In this document: one piece after another, positions 1 through 5,476 of the stretch
Layout of the letters: the number at the start of each line of letters is the position of its first letter
Position numbering within the stretch: position 1 is the first letter of the stretch
Assembly: GCA_021443065.1 (NCBI GenBank)
Contig: JABUUR010000235.1
Location: 1 to 5,476 of the forward strand
DNA length: 5,476 nucleotides
Source: Fibrobacter sp.
Lineage (GTDB): Bacteria > Fibrobacterota > Fibrobacteria > Fibrobacterales > Fibrobacteraceae
Direction: 5' to 3'
The notes under the pieces: generated by a model
What the model was told of the DNA's origin: nothing
Seen by the model: the letters and a program-made list of their open reading frames with translations, nothing else
Database searches by the model: none
Position numbers and translations under genes: made by a program

Positions 1-1667
1 CCCTTGGGAGATGCCAAACTGAAAATCAGCGAATCATTTTGATTGGCAACCAACAAGCGTTCATGAACACGATACTTTGTTCCCACAAATTCTATGCCCG
101 TCTTCCCAGAAAAGTCGAGGAAGGCGGTACGCAACGTTCCGTCTTGACTGAGGGAAACATTGCAAGCCTGTTCTCCGTTGTACCAAATTTCGTCATCATC
201 TCCATGAACGCGCAACAGCTTGGAACCAGAGACTGCCATACCAGATTTTTCATCATAGCCGCCATGATACGCACCGTCCAGCAACTTCCGGGACTTTCCA
301 AACTTTCCATTGCTAAAGCCCACAAACCATGTGCCTTGTTTTTTCCAAAGAGCGTCATCACTATTGTTGCCGGCATCCGTGACATAGACGATTCCTGTAT
401 CCCCGTCCAAGACGCGCCAGCGAGGAATTGCAGCAGCTTCTACATCCAACTTAACAAGTCCGTTTCCCGCAGAGTCAAGGCTCCGCACATAAACCGAAGA
501 ATTTCCAGACACTCCTTCAATCAAGGTACAGAAGGCAACCCAGTTGCCATCTGGAGAAACGTCCGGATGGTACACCGTCAAAGAATCCTGAATTTCCACC
601 ACCTGCAGCGGACTAGAATTATAATCAATATAGGAAAGGTTCCCCGTCACATCGTTACGAAAGACCAGTTTTGCCTTGCGGGTTTTTATTACGTTATTCA
701 AAGTAGACGAGGACGCAAGGATAACCACAGGACTTGTAGCCGCGCGTCCGGATTGGTCTAGATATACAGGATTTTCAATTTTCCCCTGGGCCAACCGAAA
801 ACCAACATATTCAGCCATGGTCTGGGATGTAACCGTATATACATCGGTCCTTCCCGTAATTCTGATTTCTTCGGGTGAACGCAGGTAAGCCCCGCCCTTG
901 AGGACTCTCTCCGCCAATTCATTCGGAAAGTTCCCGCCTGCAAAATTCGTCAAGGACGTATCCTTGTAGGCAACCATCCAGTCGTTTACCCATTCCAACG
1001 CGTTCCCTTCAAAATCGCAGAACTTAGCATCATCATCAGTAGCCGAGCAAACGGGGTGAAGTTTGTTCTTTGAATTTTTTGAATTCCAACTTTTCTCCTT
1101 GTCCCACCCTATTGAAGCCACCAGCATCCATTCGCTTTCGGTAGGCAGCCTAAATCCATTTGCCCCCGGAATAAATTCCAGGCCTTCCAGATTAGTGCAA
1201 TTTCCCTCTGAATTCATATTGACCTTGGTATAGGAATAGGATGAATCCAAATTTTCAAGAGCACTTCTTGCATTGGCATACAAAATGGCATCGTAGTAGG
1301 TCACATTGACCCGGGGCAAGTCGTCGTCATCGCATTTTGCGATAGACTTGTATCCGGCCTCTTTCATGACTTTATAAAATTCGCCACAAGTGACTTCATG
1401 CTTGTCCATCCAAAAATCATAATCCAAGGTGACCTCCATGGAAGGCCGTTCCGATGAAGGAGCGCTGGAGTCGTCGGTACCAAGCGTCACCACCCCCGCA
1501 CGGACCAATTCCATATCTTTGTACAAAGGATTTTCCGTTTCAGAGGAATCGCTCGCACTTGAAGAATCGCTGGATTCGGCAGGATCCTCGTTTTTGCTAA
1601 AGCCACTGTCGCTACAGCCGAGCAACAGAAAGAAAAATAAACACGCACAAAATTCCACAAATCTCAT
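1..1667 (-). CDS. Large lipoprotein with a non-catalytic FGE/sulfatase-modifying-factor-like domain and a TolB/PD40-like propeller region (3' end outside the window)
   Basis: An open frame of 555 codons runs from ATG at 1667 to the left edge without a stop, so the C-terminus is missing. Residues 1-18 form a lipoprotein signal: a short N-region, a hydrophobic stretch (CLFFFLLLG) and the lipobox LLGC with Cys18, so the mature protein should be lipid-anchored outside the cytoplasm. Residues 19-47 are a Ser/Asp/Glu-rich linker. Residues about 52-294 carry the FGE-sulfatase signatures in order: MELVRAGVVTLG (52-63), FWMDKHEVTCGEF (85-97), PRVNVTYYDAILYANA (118-133), GFRLPTESEW (171-180), GNALEWVNDW (221-230), RVLKGGAY (254-261) and GFRLAQ (289-294). 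Residues about 330-555 contain PD40/WD40-like strands such as YHPDVSPDGNWVAF (366-379). The cysteine pair used by true FGE is absent, so formylglycine synthesis is unlikely. The architecture resembles Fibrobacter paralogous family TIGR02171 (function unknown, members often about 900 residues as I recall), so roughly 300-400 residues may lie outside. Substrate or partner is unknown; binding of protein or polysaccharide is only a guess. The start is supported by AGGGAG nine bases upstream and by the signal peptide. Confidence 0.85.
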   Translation of the reverse strand, partial: MRFVEFCACLFFFLLLGCSDSGFSKNEDPAESSDSSSASDSSETENPLYKDMELVRAGVVTLGTDDSSAPSSERPSMEVTLDYDFWMDKHEVTCGEFYKVMKEAGYKSIAKCDDDDLPRVNVTYYDAILYANARSALENLDSSYSYTKVNMNSEGNCTNLEGLEFIPGANGFRLPTESEWMLVASIGWDKEKSWNSKNSKNKLHPVCSATDDDAKFCDFEGNALEWVNDWMVAYKDTSLTNFAGGNFPNELAERVLKGGAYLRSPEEIRITGRTDVYTVTSQTMAEYVGFRLAQGKIENPVYLDQSGRAATSPVVILASSSTLNNVIKTRKAKLVFRNDVTGNLSYIDYNSSPLQVVEIQDSLTVYHPDVSPDGNWVAFCTLIEGVSGNSSVYVRSLDSAGNGLVKLDVEAAAIPRWRVLDGDTGIVYVTDAGNNSDDALWKKQGTWFVGFSNGKFGKSRKLLDGAYHGGYDEKSGMAVSGSKLLRVHGDDDEIWYNGEQACNVSLSQDGTLRTAFLDFSGKTGIEFVGTKYRVHERLLVANQNDSLIFSLASPK

Positions 1668-1676
1668 ACACAAAAT

Positions 1677-1682
1677 CTCCCT
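1677..1682 (-). promoter_or_regulatory. Ribosome binding site of the lipoprotein gene
   Basis: AGGGAG on the minus strand lies 9 nt upstream of ATG 1667. It fixes the start that gives a complete lipoprotein signal peptide. An ATG at 1689 lies upstream of this site in another frame and does not lead into the gene. Confidence 0.65.
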
Positions 1683-1694
1683 CTTGCATATGTA

Positions 1695-1723
1695 AATTTA
1701 TACTTACTTTGTTCAAATGTCAA
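1695..1723 (-). promoter_or_regulatory. Sigma70-type promoter for the lipoprotein gene
   Basis: On the minus strand a perfect TTGACA -35 box lies at 1723-1718. A -10 candidate follows as either TATAAA at 1702-1697 (5 of 6 consensus bases, 15-nt spacer) or TAAATT at 1700-1695 (4 of 6, 17-nt spacer). AT-rich sequence upstream (about 1731-1742) could act as an UP-like element. Transcription would start near 1688-1691, leaving a leader of about 20-25 nt that contains the ribosome binding site. The promoter separates this gene from gltBD. The call rests on consensus matching alone. Confidence 0.55.
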
Positions 1724-1729
1724 CAAAGT
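1706..1729. promoter_or_regulatory. Perfect inverted repeat over the lipoprotein promoter, candidate operator
   Basis: The plus strand has arms ACTTTGTT (1706-1713) and AACAAAGT (1722-1729), perfect reverse complements separated by 8 nt. The element covers the whole -35 box and most of the -35/-10 spacer of the lipoprotein promoter. Centre-to-centre arm spacing is 16 nt, which would suit a dimeric helix-turn-helix protein, and binding there would be expected to block RNA polymerase. The symmetry is read directly; the operator role is inferred and no regulator is encoded in the window. Confidence 0.4.
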
Positions 1730-1764
1730 CTTTAATAAAAAAGAGTGGGGATATTGAAAGAATT

Positions 1765-1782
1765 CCCGGCACGGAGGCCGAG
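1765..1782 (-). terminator. Possible terminator hairpin downstream of gltD
   Basis: On the minus-strand transcript CTCGGC (1782-1777) can pair with GCCGGG (1770-1765) around a 6-nt loop, giving 6 pairs including one G-U. The sequence after it is only moderately U-rich; a real run of six T lies about 22 nt further on (around 1738-1743). A second, weaker stem (AGCCC/GGGCT, 1798-1802 with 1813-1817, 10-nt loop) sits closer to the gltD stop. Neither is a textbook intrinsic terminator, so where the gltBD message ends is uncertain. Confidence 0.3.
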
Positions 1783-1839
1783 TCAAACAGTGAAATTGGG
1801 CTGAGAAGACAAAGCCCGGGATAATTTAACGCGGTTTAG

Positions 1840-3180
1840 TCAAAAATTTTTCACCTTGGCTTTGGCATCGGCCATGGCACGGACAACCAGAGAAGCACCG
1901 TTGGCACAGTCGCCCACCGCATATATATTGCGGGAGGGGTCAGGGACAATCGCCGTGCGTGGGGTCAATTCAAGACCCAGGTCCTTCACGATACCTTCTG
2001 CAGGAACACCGGTAAAGCCCATTGCAAGCACCACCAGGTCGGCATCAATAATTTCCGTGGAATTTGGAACCTCGTTAGGTTTAAGGGGGCGACCATTGGG
2101 CGACATTTCCCAATCGACCTTCACAACCTCCACGCCCGCAACCTTGCCGTCTTTTACAATGAACTGCTTGGATGAAACATTCCAACGGCGCTCTCCGCCT
2201 TCGTGATGGGCGTAGCTGGTGCGCAGCATATAGGGCCAATCGGGCCACGGCGTAGAAGGAGAACGTTCCTCGGGAGGCCTGGGCATAAACTCAACTTGAA
2301 GCACGCTCTTGCAACCTTCACGAATGGACTTACCGACACAGTCGTTACCGGTATCGCCGCCGCCGATAATCAGGACCTTTTTACCCTTGGCATTGTATTT
2401 TTCACCTTCACCGTGGAGAAAGTCCAGTGCAAGGTAAATACCTTCGGCATCGCGGCCAGGAATTTTCAAGTCACGGGCGTTCGGAGTCCCAATGGCCAGG
2501 AACAGATAGTCATAATTCTTGCGGATGTATTCTGCAGAAACATCCTTGCCAACCTCACAGTTGCAAACAAACTTGATGCCAGCGGCTTCAAGCAGAGCGA
2601 CGCGACGGTCTATAACTTCCTTTTCCAGTTTCCAGTTGGGAATGCCATAACGCAACAATCCACCGATCTTGGGCTTTTTTTCGTAGACAGTGACAGCGTA
2701 ACCCTTGCGACGCAAGGCTTCGGCAGCATAAAGGCCTGCAGGGCCACCGCCGACGACCGCAACAGTATTACCGTTTGGCACCGCGGCAGGCTGTTGTACC
2801 CAACCTTCCTTGAAGGCGGTTTCAATCATGTACTTTTCAACCTGACGAACCATGACGGCCTCGTCATTCAGATTGCGAGTACAGCTGGCTTCGCAAAGAG
2901 CGGGGCAAACACGCCCCGTAAATTCCGGGAAGAACGCGGTTTTGCTGATGATGTCGTAGCCCTTACGAACATCGAGAGAAACAACGGCACTGTTGAATTC
3001 GGGAATAAGGTTACCTAAGGGGCAGCCCGCCCCATGGCAAAAAGGAATACCGCAGTCCGCACAACGACCAGCCTGAGCCATGATTTCTTCGGCAGTGAAG
3101 AGGCGTTCAACTTCTTTCAAGTCCTTAACGCGTTCTTCAACAGGACGGTAGACATCTTGAATTCTTTCGACAAAATTCAT
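1840..3180 (-). CDS. gltD: Glutamate synthase small (beta) subunit, NAD(P)H-oxidising, FAD and Fe-S protein
   Basis: This 446-residue protein, near the usual GltD length of about 450-490, is the electron-input subunit of glutamate synthase. It oxidises NAD(P)H at FAD and passes electrons through [4Fe-4S] clusters to FMN in GltB, in the cytoplasm. The N-terminal ferredoxin-like domain has cysteines at 40, 43, 48 and 53 (CADCGIPFCHGAGC) and at 92, 96 and 100. The FAD Rossmann motif is VVGGGPAGL (142-150), followed by GGLLRYGIPNWKL (173-185). The nicotinamide-binding motif is IIGGGDTGNDC (271-281), and the FAD-closing motif YAVGDCANGASLVVRAMADAK is near the C-terminus (420-440). The start at 3180 has AAGGA seven bases upstream and gives the family-typical start MNFVERIQDVYRPVEERV. 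A 17-residue extension to a TTG at 3231 has no ribosome binding site. The gene follows gltB by 100 nt. The C-terminal helix ends abruptly (see findings). NADPH versus NADH preference cannot be read here with confidence. Confidence 0.96.
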   Translation of the reverse strand: MNFVERIQDVYRPVEERVKDLKEVERLFTAEEIMAQAGRCADCGIPFCHGAGCPLGNLIPEFNSAVVSLDVRKGYDIISKTAFFPEFTGRVCPALCEASCTRNLNDEAVMVRQVEKYMIETAFKEGWVQQPAAVPNGNTVAVVGGGPAGLYAAEALRRKGYAVTVYEKKPKIGGLLRYGIPNWKLEKEVIDRRVALLEAAGIKFVCNCEVGKDVSAEYIRKNYDYLFLAIGTPNARDLKIPGRDAEGIYLALDFLHGEGEKYNAKGKKVLIIGGGDTGNDCVGKSIREGCKSVLQVEFMPRPPEERSPSTPWPDWPYMLRTSYAHHEGGERRWNVSSKQFIVKDGKVAGVEVVKVDWEMSPNGRPLKPNEVPNSTEIIDADLVVLAMGFTGVPAEGIVKDLGLELTPRTAIVPDPSRNIYAVGDCANGASLVVRAMADAKAKVKNF

Positions 3181-3280
3181 AGTAAGATCCTTATTTTTTT
3201 GCGTTAAAAGGTGACAAAAGCGAAACCGCAAACACCGTCGAACCGAAGCAAAATCGCCCCAGGCTACCCGGAATGTGGTA
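3181..3280 (-). other. gltB-gltD intergenic spacer
   Basis: This 100-nt gap between the gltB stop and the gltD start is not coding in any convincing way. It contains the gltD ribosome binding site and a run of seven A just upstream of it. A weak nested stem is possible (GGTG near 3236-3233 with CACC near 3213-3210, enclosing GCG/CGC), but there is no U-tract and no strong promoter. The two genes are probably still cotranscribed. Confidence 0.5.
3188..3192 (-). promoter_or_regulatory. Ribosome binding site that sets the gltD start
   Basis: AAGGA on the minus strand, 7 nt before ATG 3180, at the end of an A-rich run. It supports the shorter GltD start over the upstream in-frame TTG at 3231. 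Confidence 0.7.
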
Positions 3281-5476
3281 CTACTTGCCCTCCTTAGCCT
3301 GGGCAGCCAGCAAGGCGTTGCGATATTCCACAGGGAACACCTTTACGAACTTGGGGCGAGAATTGTTCCAGTCGGCAAGAATGCGCTTACCCTTTTCGGA
3401 GCCGGTGGCTTCCACATGCTGCTTGATAATGTCCAGCAGTTCAGCTTCACTTTCGGTACCCGGGAGCACGCTTTCCAGGTCCACGGAATCCACATTGCAA
3501 CTCAAGTCGAAATGGCCGGTTTCGTCGTAAATGTAAGCGAAACCGCCAGTCATACCTGCAGCGAAATTCACGCCCACACGACCAAGAACCACAACACGGC
3601 CACCGGTCATGTATTCGCAACCATGATCGCCCACACCTTCGGTTACAAGCAACATGCCGGAGTTGCGAATGCCGAAACGTTCACCGGCCAAACCGTTGAT
3701 GAAAATCTTTCCGCTGGTTCCGCCGTAGCCGATTACGTTACCTGCAATGACATTATCTTCTGCCTTGAAGGTCACGTTCTTGGAGGGGCGAACGATTATC
3801 TTACCACCGCTAAGGCCCTTGCCCATAAAGTCGTTGACTTCGCCTTCCATATCGAGGGTAACACCTGGAGCAAGGAAAGCACCAAAGCTCTGGCCGGCCA
3901 CACCTTGAAGGTGAATCTTGATGGTATCTTCGGGTAAGCCCTTGGCACCGAAATGCTCGTCCACTTCGCCCGAAAGTTCCGTGCCAACGGTGCGATCTAC
4001 ATTGTGAACCATGGCGCTGAGTTCCACGGACTTGCCAGTCTTGAGGGTTTCCTGGACGAAAGGCAGGATTTCACGGCGGTCAAAGTTTACCAACTCCTCG
4101 GGAACAAAACTGGGGTCGAATTTCTTGACACGCTGCTTGCCGTCGCCTGCATCTACGGAGGCAAAAATCTTGCTGAAGTCCAGGCGTTTTGCCTTGTAGA
4201 ATTCGATAGCTTCGTCCATTTCCAGAAGGTCGCTACGGCCACAGGCTTCGTCCAGGCTCTTGAGGCCAAGGCTTGCAAGAATTTCGCGAATTTCGTCGGC
4301 CATGAAGTACAGGAAGTTTTCTACATATTCCGGCTTGCCCTTGAAATGCGTACGCAGTTTCGGATCCTGGGTTGCAAGGCCCATGGGGCATTGGTTGGTA
4401 TGGCACTTGCGGTCCATGATGCAACCAAGGCTTGCCAGAAGGTTGGTGGCAAAGCCGAATTCTTCGGCACCCAAGAGAGCTGCAATCACCACGTCGCGAC
4501 CGGTTTTCAACTGGCCATCCACCTGGAGTTTTACGCGACCGCGCAGATCGTTAAGGACAAGGGTCTGTTCCGCCTCGGCAATGCCAAGTTCCCAAGGAAG
4601 ACCCGCATGCTTGATGGAGGTCAAGGGTGAAGCACCCGTACCGCCGTCGTGGCCCGAAATAAGCACAACATCTGCGTGAGCCTTGGCCACACCTGCGGCA
4701 ACCGTACCCACGCCAACCTCAGAAACCAACTTCACAGAAACGCGAGCCTTGGGGTTGGAATTGCGCAAGTCGTAAATAAGTTGCGCCAAGTCTTCGATGG
4801 AGTAAATATCGTGATGAGGCGGAGGAGAAATCAGAGAAACATTCGGGATAGAGTGACGGATTCGTGCAACGAAGTCGTTCACCTTGTGAGCCGGCAACTG
4901 GCCACCTTCGCCGGGTTTTGCACCCTGGGCCATCTTGATCTGCAAATCCTTGGCGTGACGCAGGTAATCGATGGTAACGCCGAAACGACCCGAGGCAATC
5001 TGACGGATGGCACTGCTGCGAATGTCGCCATTGGGGGCTGGAGTGTTACGGTCCGGGTCTTCACCGCCTTCACCGCAGTTGCTCATGGCTCCATTGCGAT
5101 TCATGGCTATTGCGATGGCTTCGTGGGCTTCGGGGCTCAAGGAACCAAGGCTCATGGCGCCTGCAACAAAATGCTTGATGATGGACTGGCGTGGTTCCAC
5201 CTGGGAAATATCGATGGAGGTCGTCTTCTTGAACTTGAAGAGGCCGCGGAGCGTTGCCAAGCGCAGGGACTGGTCATCGATGAGTTTGGTATAGGTCTTG
5301 AACTTTTCGTAATCGCCGCCTTGCACCGCCTGGCGGAAGGCCGCAAGAGAAGCGGGAGTCCACAGGTGCATTTCGCCTTCCTTGCGGTACTTGTACTGTC
5401 CACCCTCCTTCAAGACGGGGCTTGCATCCTTCAGGGAAATGGCGTTGCGTTCGTCCACTTCACGGGCGATTTCTTC
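3281..5476 (-). CDS. gltB: Glutamate synthase large (alpha) subunit, C-terminal half (5' end outside the window)
   Basis: The frame is open from the right edge to TAG at 3281-3283, giving 731 residues, about half of a usual GltB of roughly 1500. GltB makes glutamate from 2-oxoglutarate and glutamine-derived ammonia, using electrons from GltD. The missing part holds the class II glutamine amidotransferase domain and most of the central domain. Fragment residues about 25-70 match the linker before the synthase domain (YKYRKEGEMHLW, then KTYTKLIDDQ). The FMN-binding synthase domain spans about 80-460 with GAMSLGSLSPEAHEAIA, SNCGEGGEDPDRN (132-144), KMAQGAKPGEGGQLP (181-195) and LISGHDGGTGASP (272-284). 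The three 3Fe-4S cysteines are at 352, 358 and 363 (CIMDRKCHTNQC). Residues about 485-690 form the GXGXG beta-helix, for example GYGGTSGKIFINGLAGERFG. All these motifs are intact, so nothing suggests decay. Codons at the right edge (EEIARE, then VDERNAISL) are internal, so the gene starts well outside, as does the operon promoter. Confidence 0.97.
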   Translation of the reverse strand, partial: EEIAREVDERNAISLKDASPVLKEGGQYKYRKEGEMHLWTPASLAAFRQAVQGGDYEKFKTYTKLIDDQSLRLATLRGLFKFKKTTSIDISQVEPRQSIIKHFVAGAMSLGSLSPEAHEAIAIAMNRNGAMSNCGEGGEDPDRNTPAPNGDIRSSAIRQIASGRFGVTIDYLRHAKDLQIKMAQGAKPGEGGQLPAHKVNDFVARIRHSIPNVSLISPPPHHDIYSIEDLAQLIYDLRNSNPKARVSVKLVSEVGVGTVAAGVAKAHADVVLISGHDGGTGASPLTSIKHAGLPWELGIAEAEQTLVLNDLRGRVKLQVDGQLKTGRDVVIAALLGAEEFGFATNLLASLGCIMDRKCHTNQCPMGLATQDPKLRTHFKGKPEYVENFLYFMADEIREILASLGLKSLDEACGRSDLLEMDEAIEFYKAKRLDFSKIFASVDAGDGKQRVKKFDPSFVPEELVNFDRREILPFVQETLKTGKSVELSAMVHNVDRTVGTELSGEVDEHFGAKGLPEDTIKIHLQGVAGQSFGAFLAPGVTLDMEGEVNDFMGKGLSGGKIIVRPSKNVTFKAEDNVIAGNVIGYGGTSGKIFINGLAGERFGIRNSGMLLVTEGVGDHGCEYMTGGRVVVLGRVGVNFAAGMTGGFAYIYDETGHFDLSCNVDSVDLESVLPGTESEAELLDIIKQHVEATGSEKGKRILADWNNSRPKFVKVFPVEYRNALLAAQAKEGK

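Noticed and set aside
39..761. Plus-strand frame of 240 codons at the left end
   Set aside because: The opposite strand has an uninterrupted 555-codon frame with a lipoprotein signal and clear FGE-like motifs. The plus-strand frame is its shadow.
1612..1689. Minus-strand 25-codon frame from ATG 1689 overlapping the lipoprotein start
   Set aside because: It has no ribosome binding site upstream, its start lies at or next to the predicted transcript start, and its hydrophobicity is explained by the overlapping signal-peptide codons.
2203..3018. Plus-strand open frame of 271 codons antisense to gltD
   Set aside because: It lies wholly within gltD, whose product has all family motifs. The antisense product is low-complexity without recognisable domains, as expected from codon bias of the real gene.
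3185..3218. Possible internal promoter for gltD (TTGTCA followed by AATAAG)
   Set aside because: The -35 match is fair but the -10 match is poor and overlaps the gltD ribosome binding site, leaving almost no leader.
3181..3231. Longer GltD start at TTG 3231
   Set aside because: The added residues are not family-like, there is no ribosome binding site before the TTG, and the ATG at 3180 has a well-spaced AAGGA.
3275..4630. Two long plus-strand frames (3275-3937 and 3953-4630) antisense to gltB
   Set aside because: They mirror a fully conserved GltB sequence, have no ribosome binding site worth noting, and resemble no protein family. They are shadow frames.

Overview
The window holds three genes, all on the minus strand. 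Read in the direction of transcription they are the second half of gltB (large subunit of glutamate synthase, entering from the right edge), gltD (small subunit), and the first 555 codons of a large lipoprotein gene that leaves through the left edge. No RNA genes, insertion sequences, CRISPR arrays or phage genes are visible.

Organism: GltB and GltD are of ordinary bacterial type and say little about taxonomy. The lipoprotein is the informative gene. It has a lipobox, then a Ser/Asp-rich linker, a domain with the fold signature of formylglycine-generating enzyme (FGE), and a TolB/PD40-like propeller region. This matches a large paralogous family (TIGR02171) that I recall as described from the fibrolytic bacterium Fibrobacter succinogenes. 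Together with an intermediate GC content, this suggests Fibrobacter or a close relative. That is an inference from one gene and was not checked against a database.

Layout: 5476-3281 is gltB, encoding the end of the central region, the FMN/3Fe-4S synthase domain and the C-terminal GXGXG beta-helix. Positions 3280-3181 are a 100-nt spacer carrying the gltD ribosome binding site. Positions 3180-1840 are gltD. Positions 1839-1668 hold possible transcript-end hairpins for gltBD, then a sigma70-like promoter overlapped by a perfect 8-8-8 inverted repeat. Positions 1667-1 are the lipoprotein.

Function: GltB and GltD form NAD(P)H-dependent glutamate synthase (GOGAT). GltD oxidises the nicotinamide cofactor and passes electrons through FAD and iron-sulfur clusters to the GltB FMN site. 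There the imine of 2-oxoglutarate, formed with ammonia released from glutamine, is reduced to glutamate. The lipoprotein has its own promoter and is probably an independent transcription unit with a surface or periplasmic role. I found no undescribed multi-gene system here. The points most worth following up are the lipoprotein, whose FGE-like domain lacks the catalytic cysteines, and the palindrome over its promoter.
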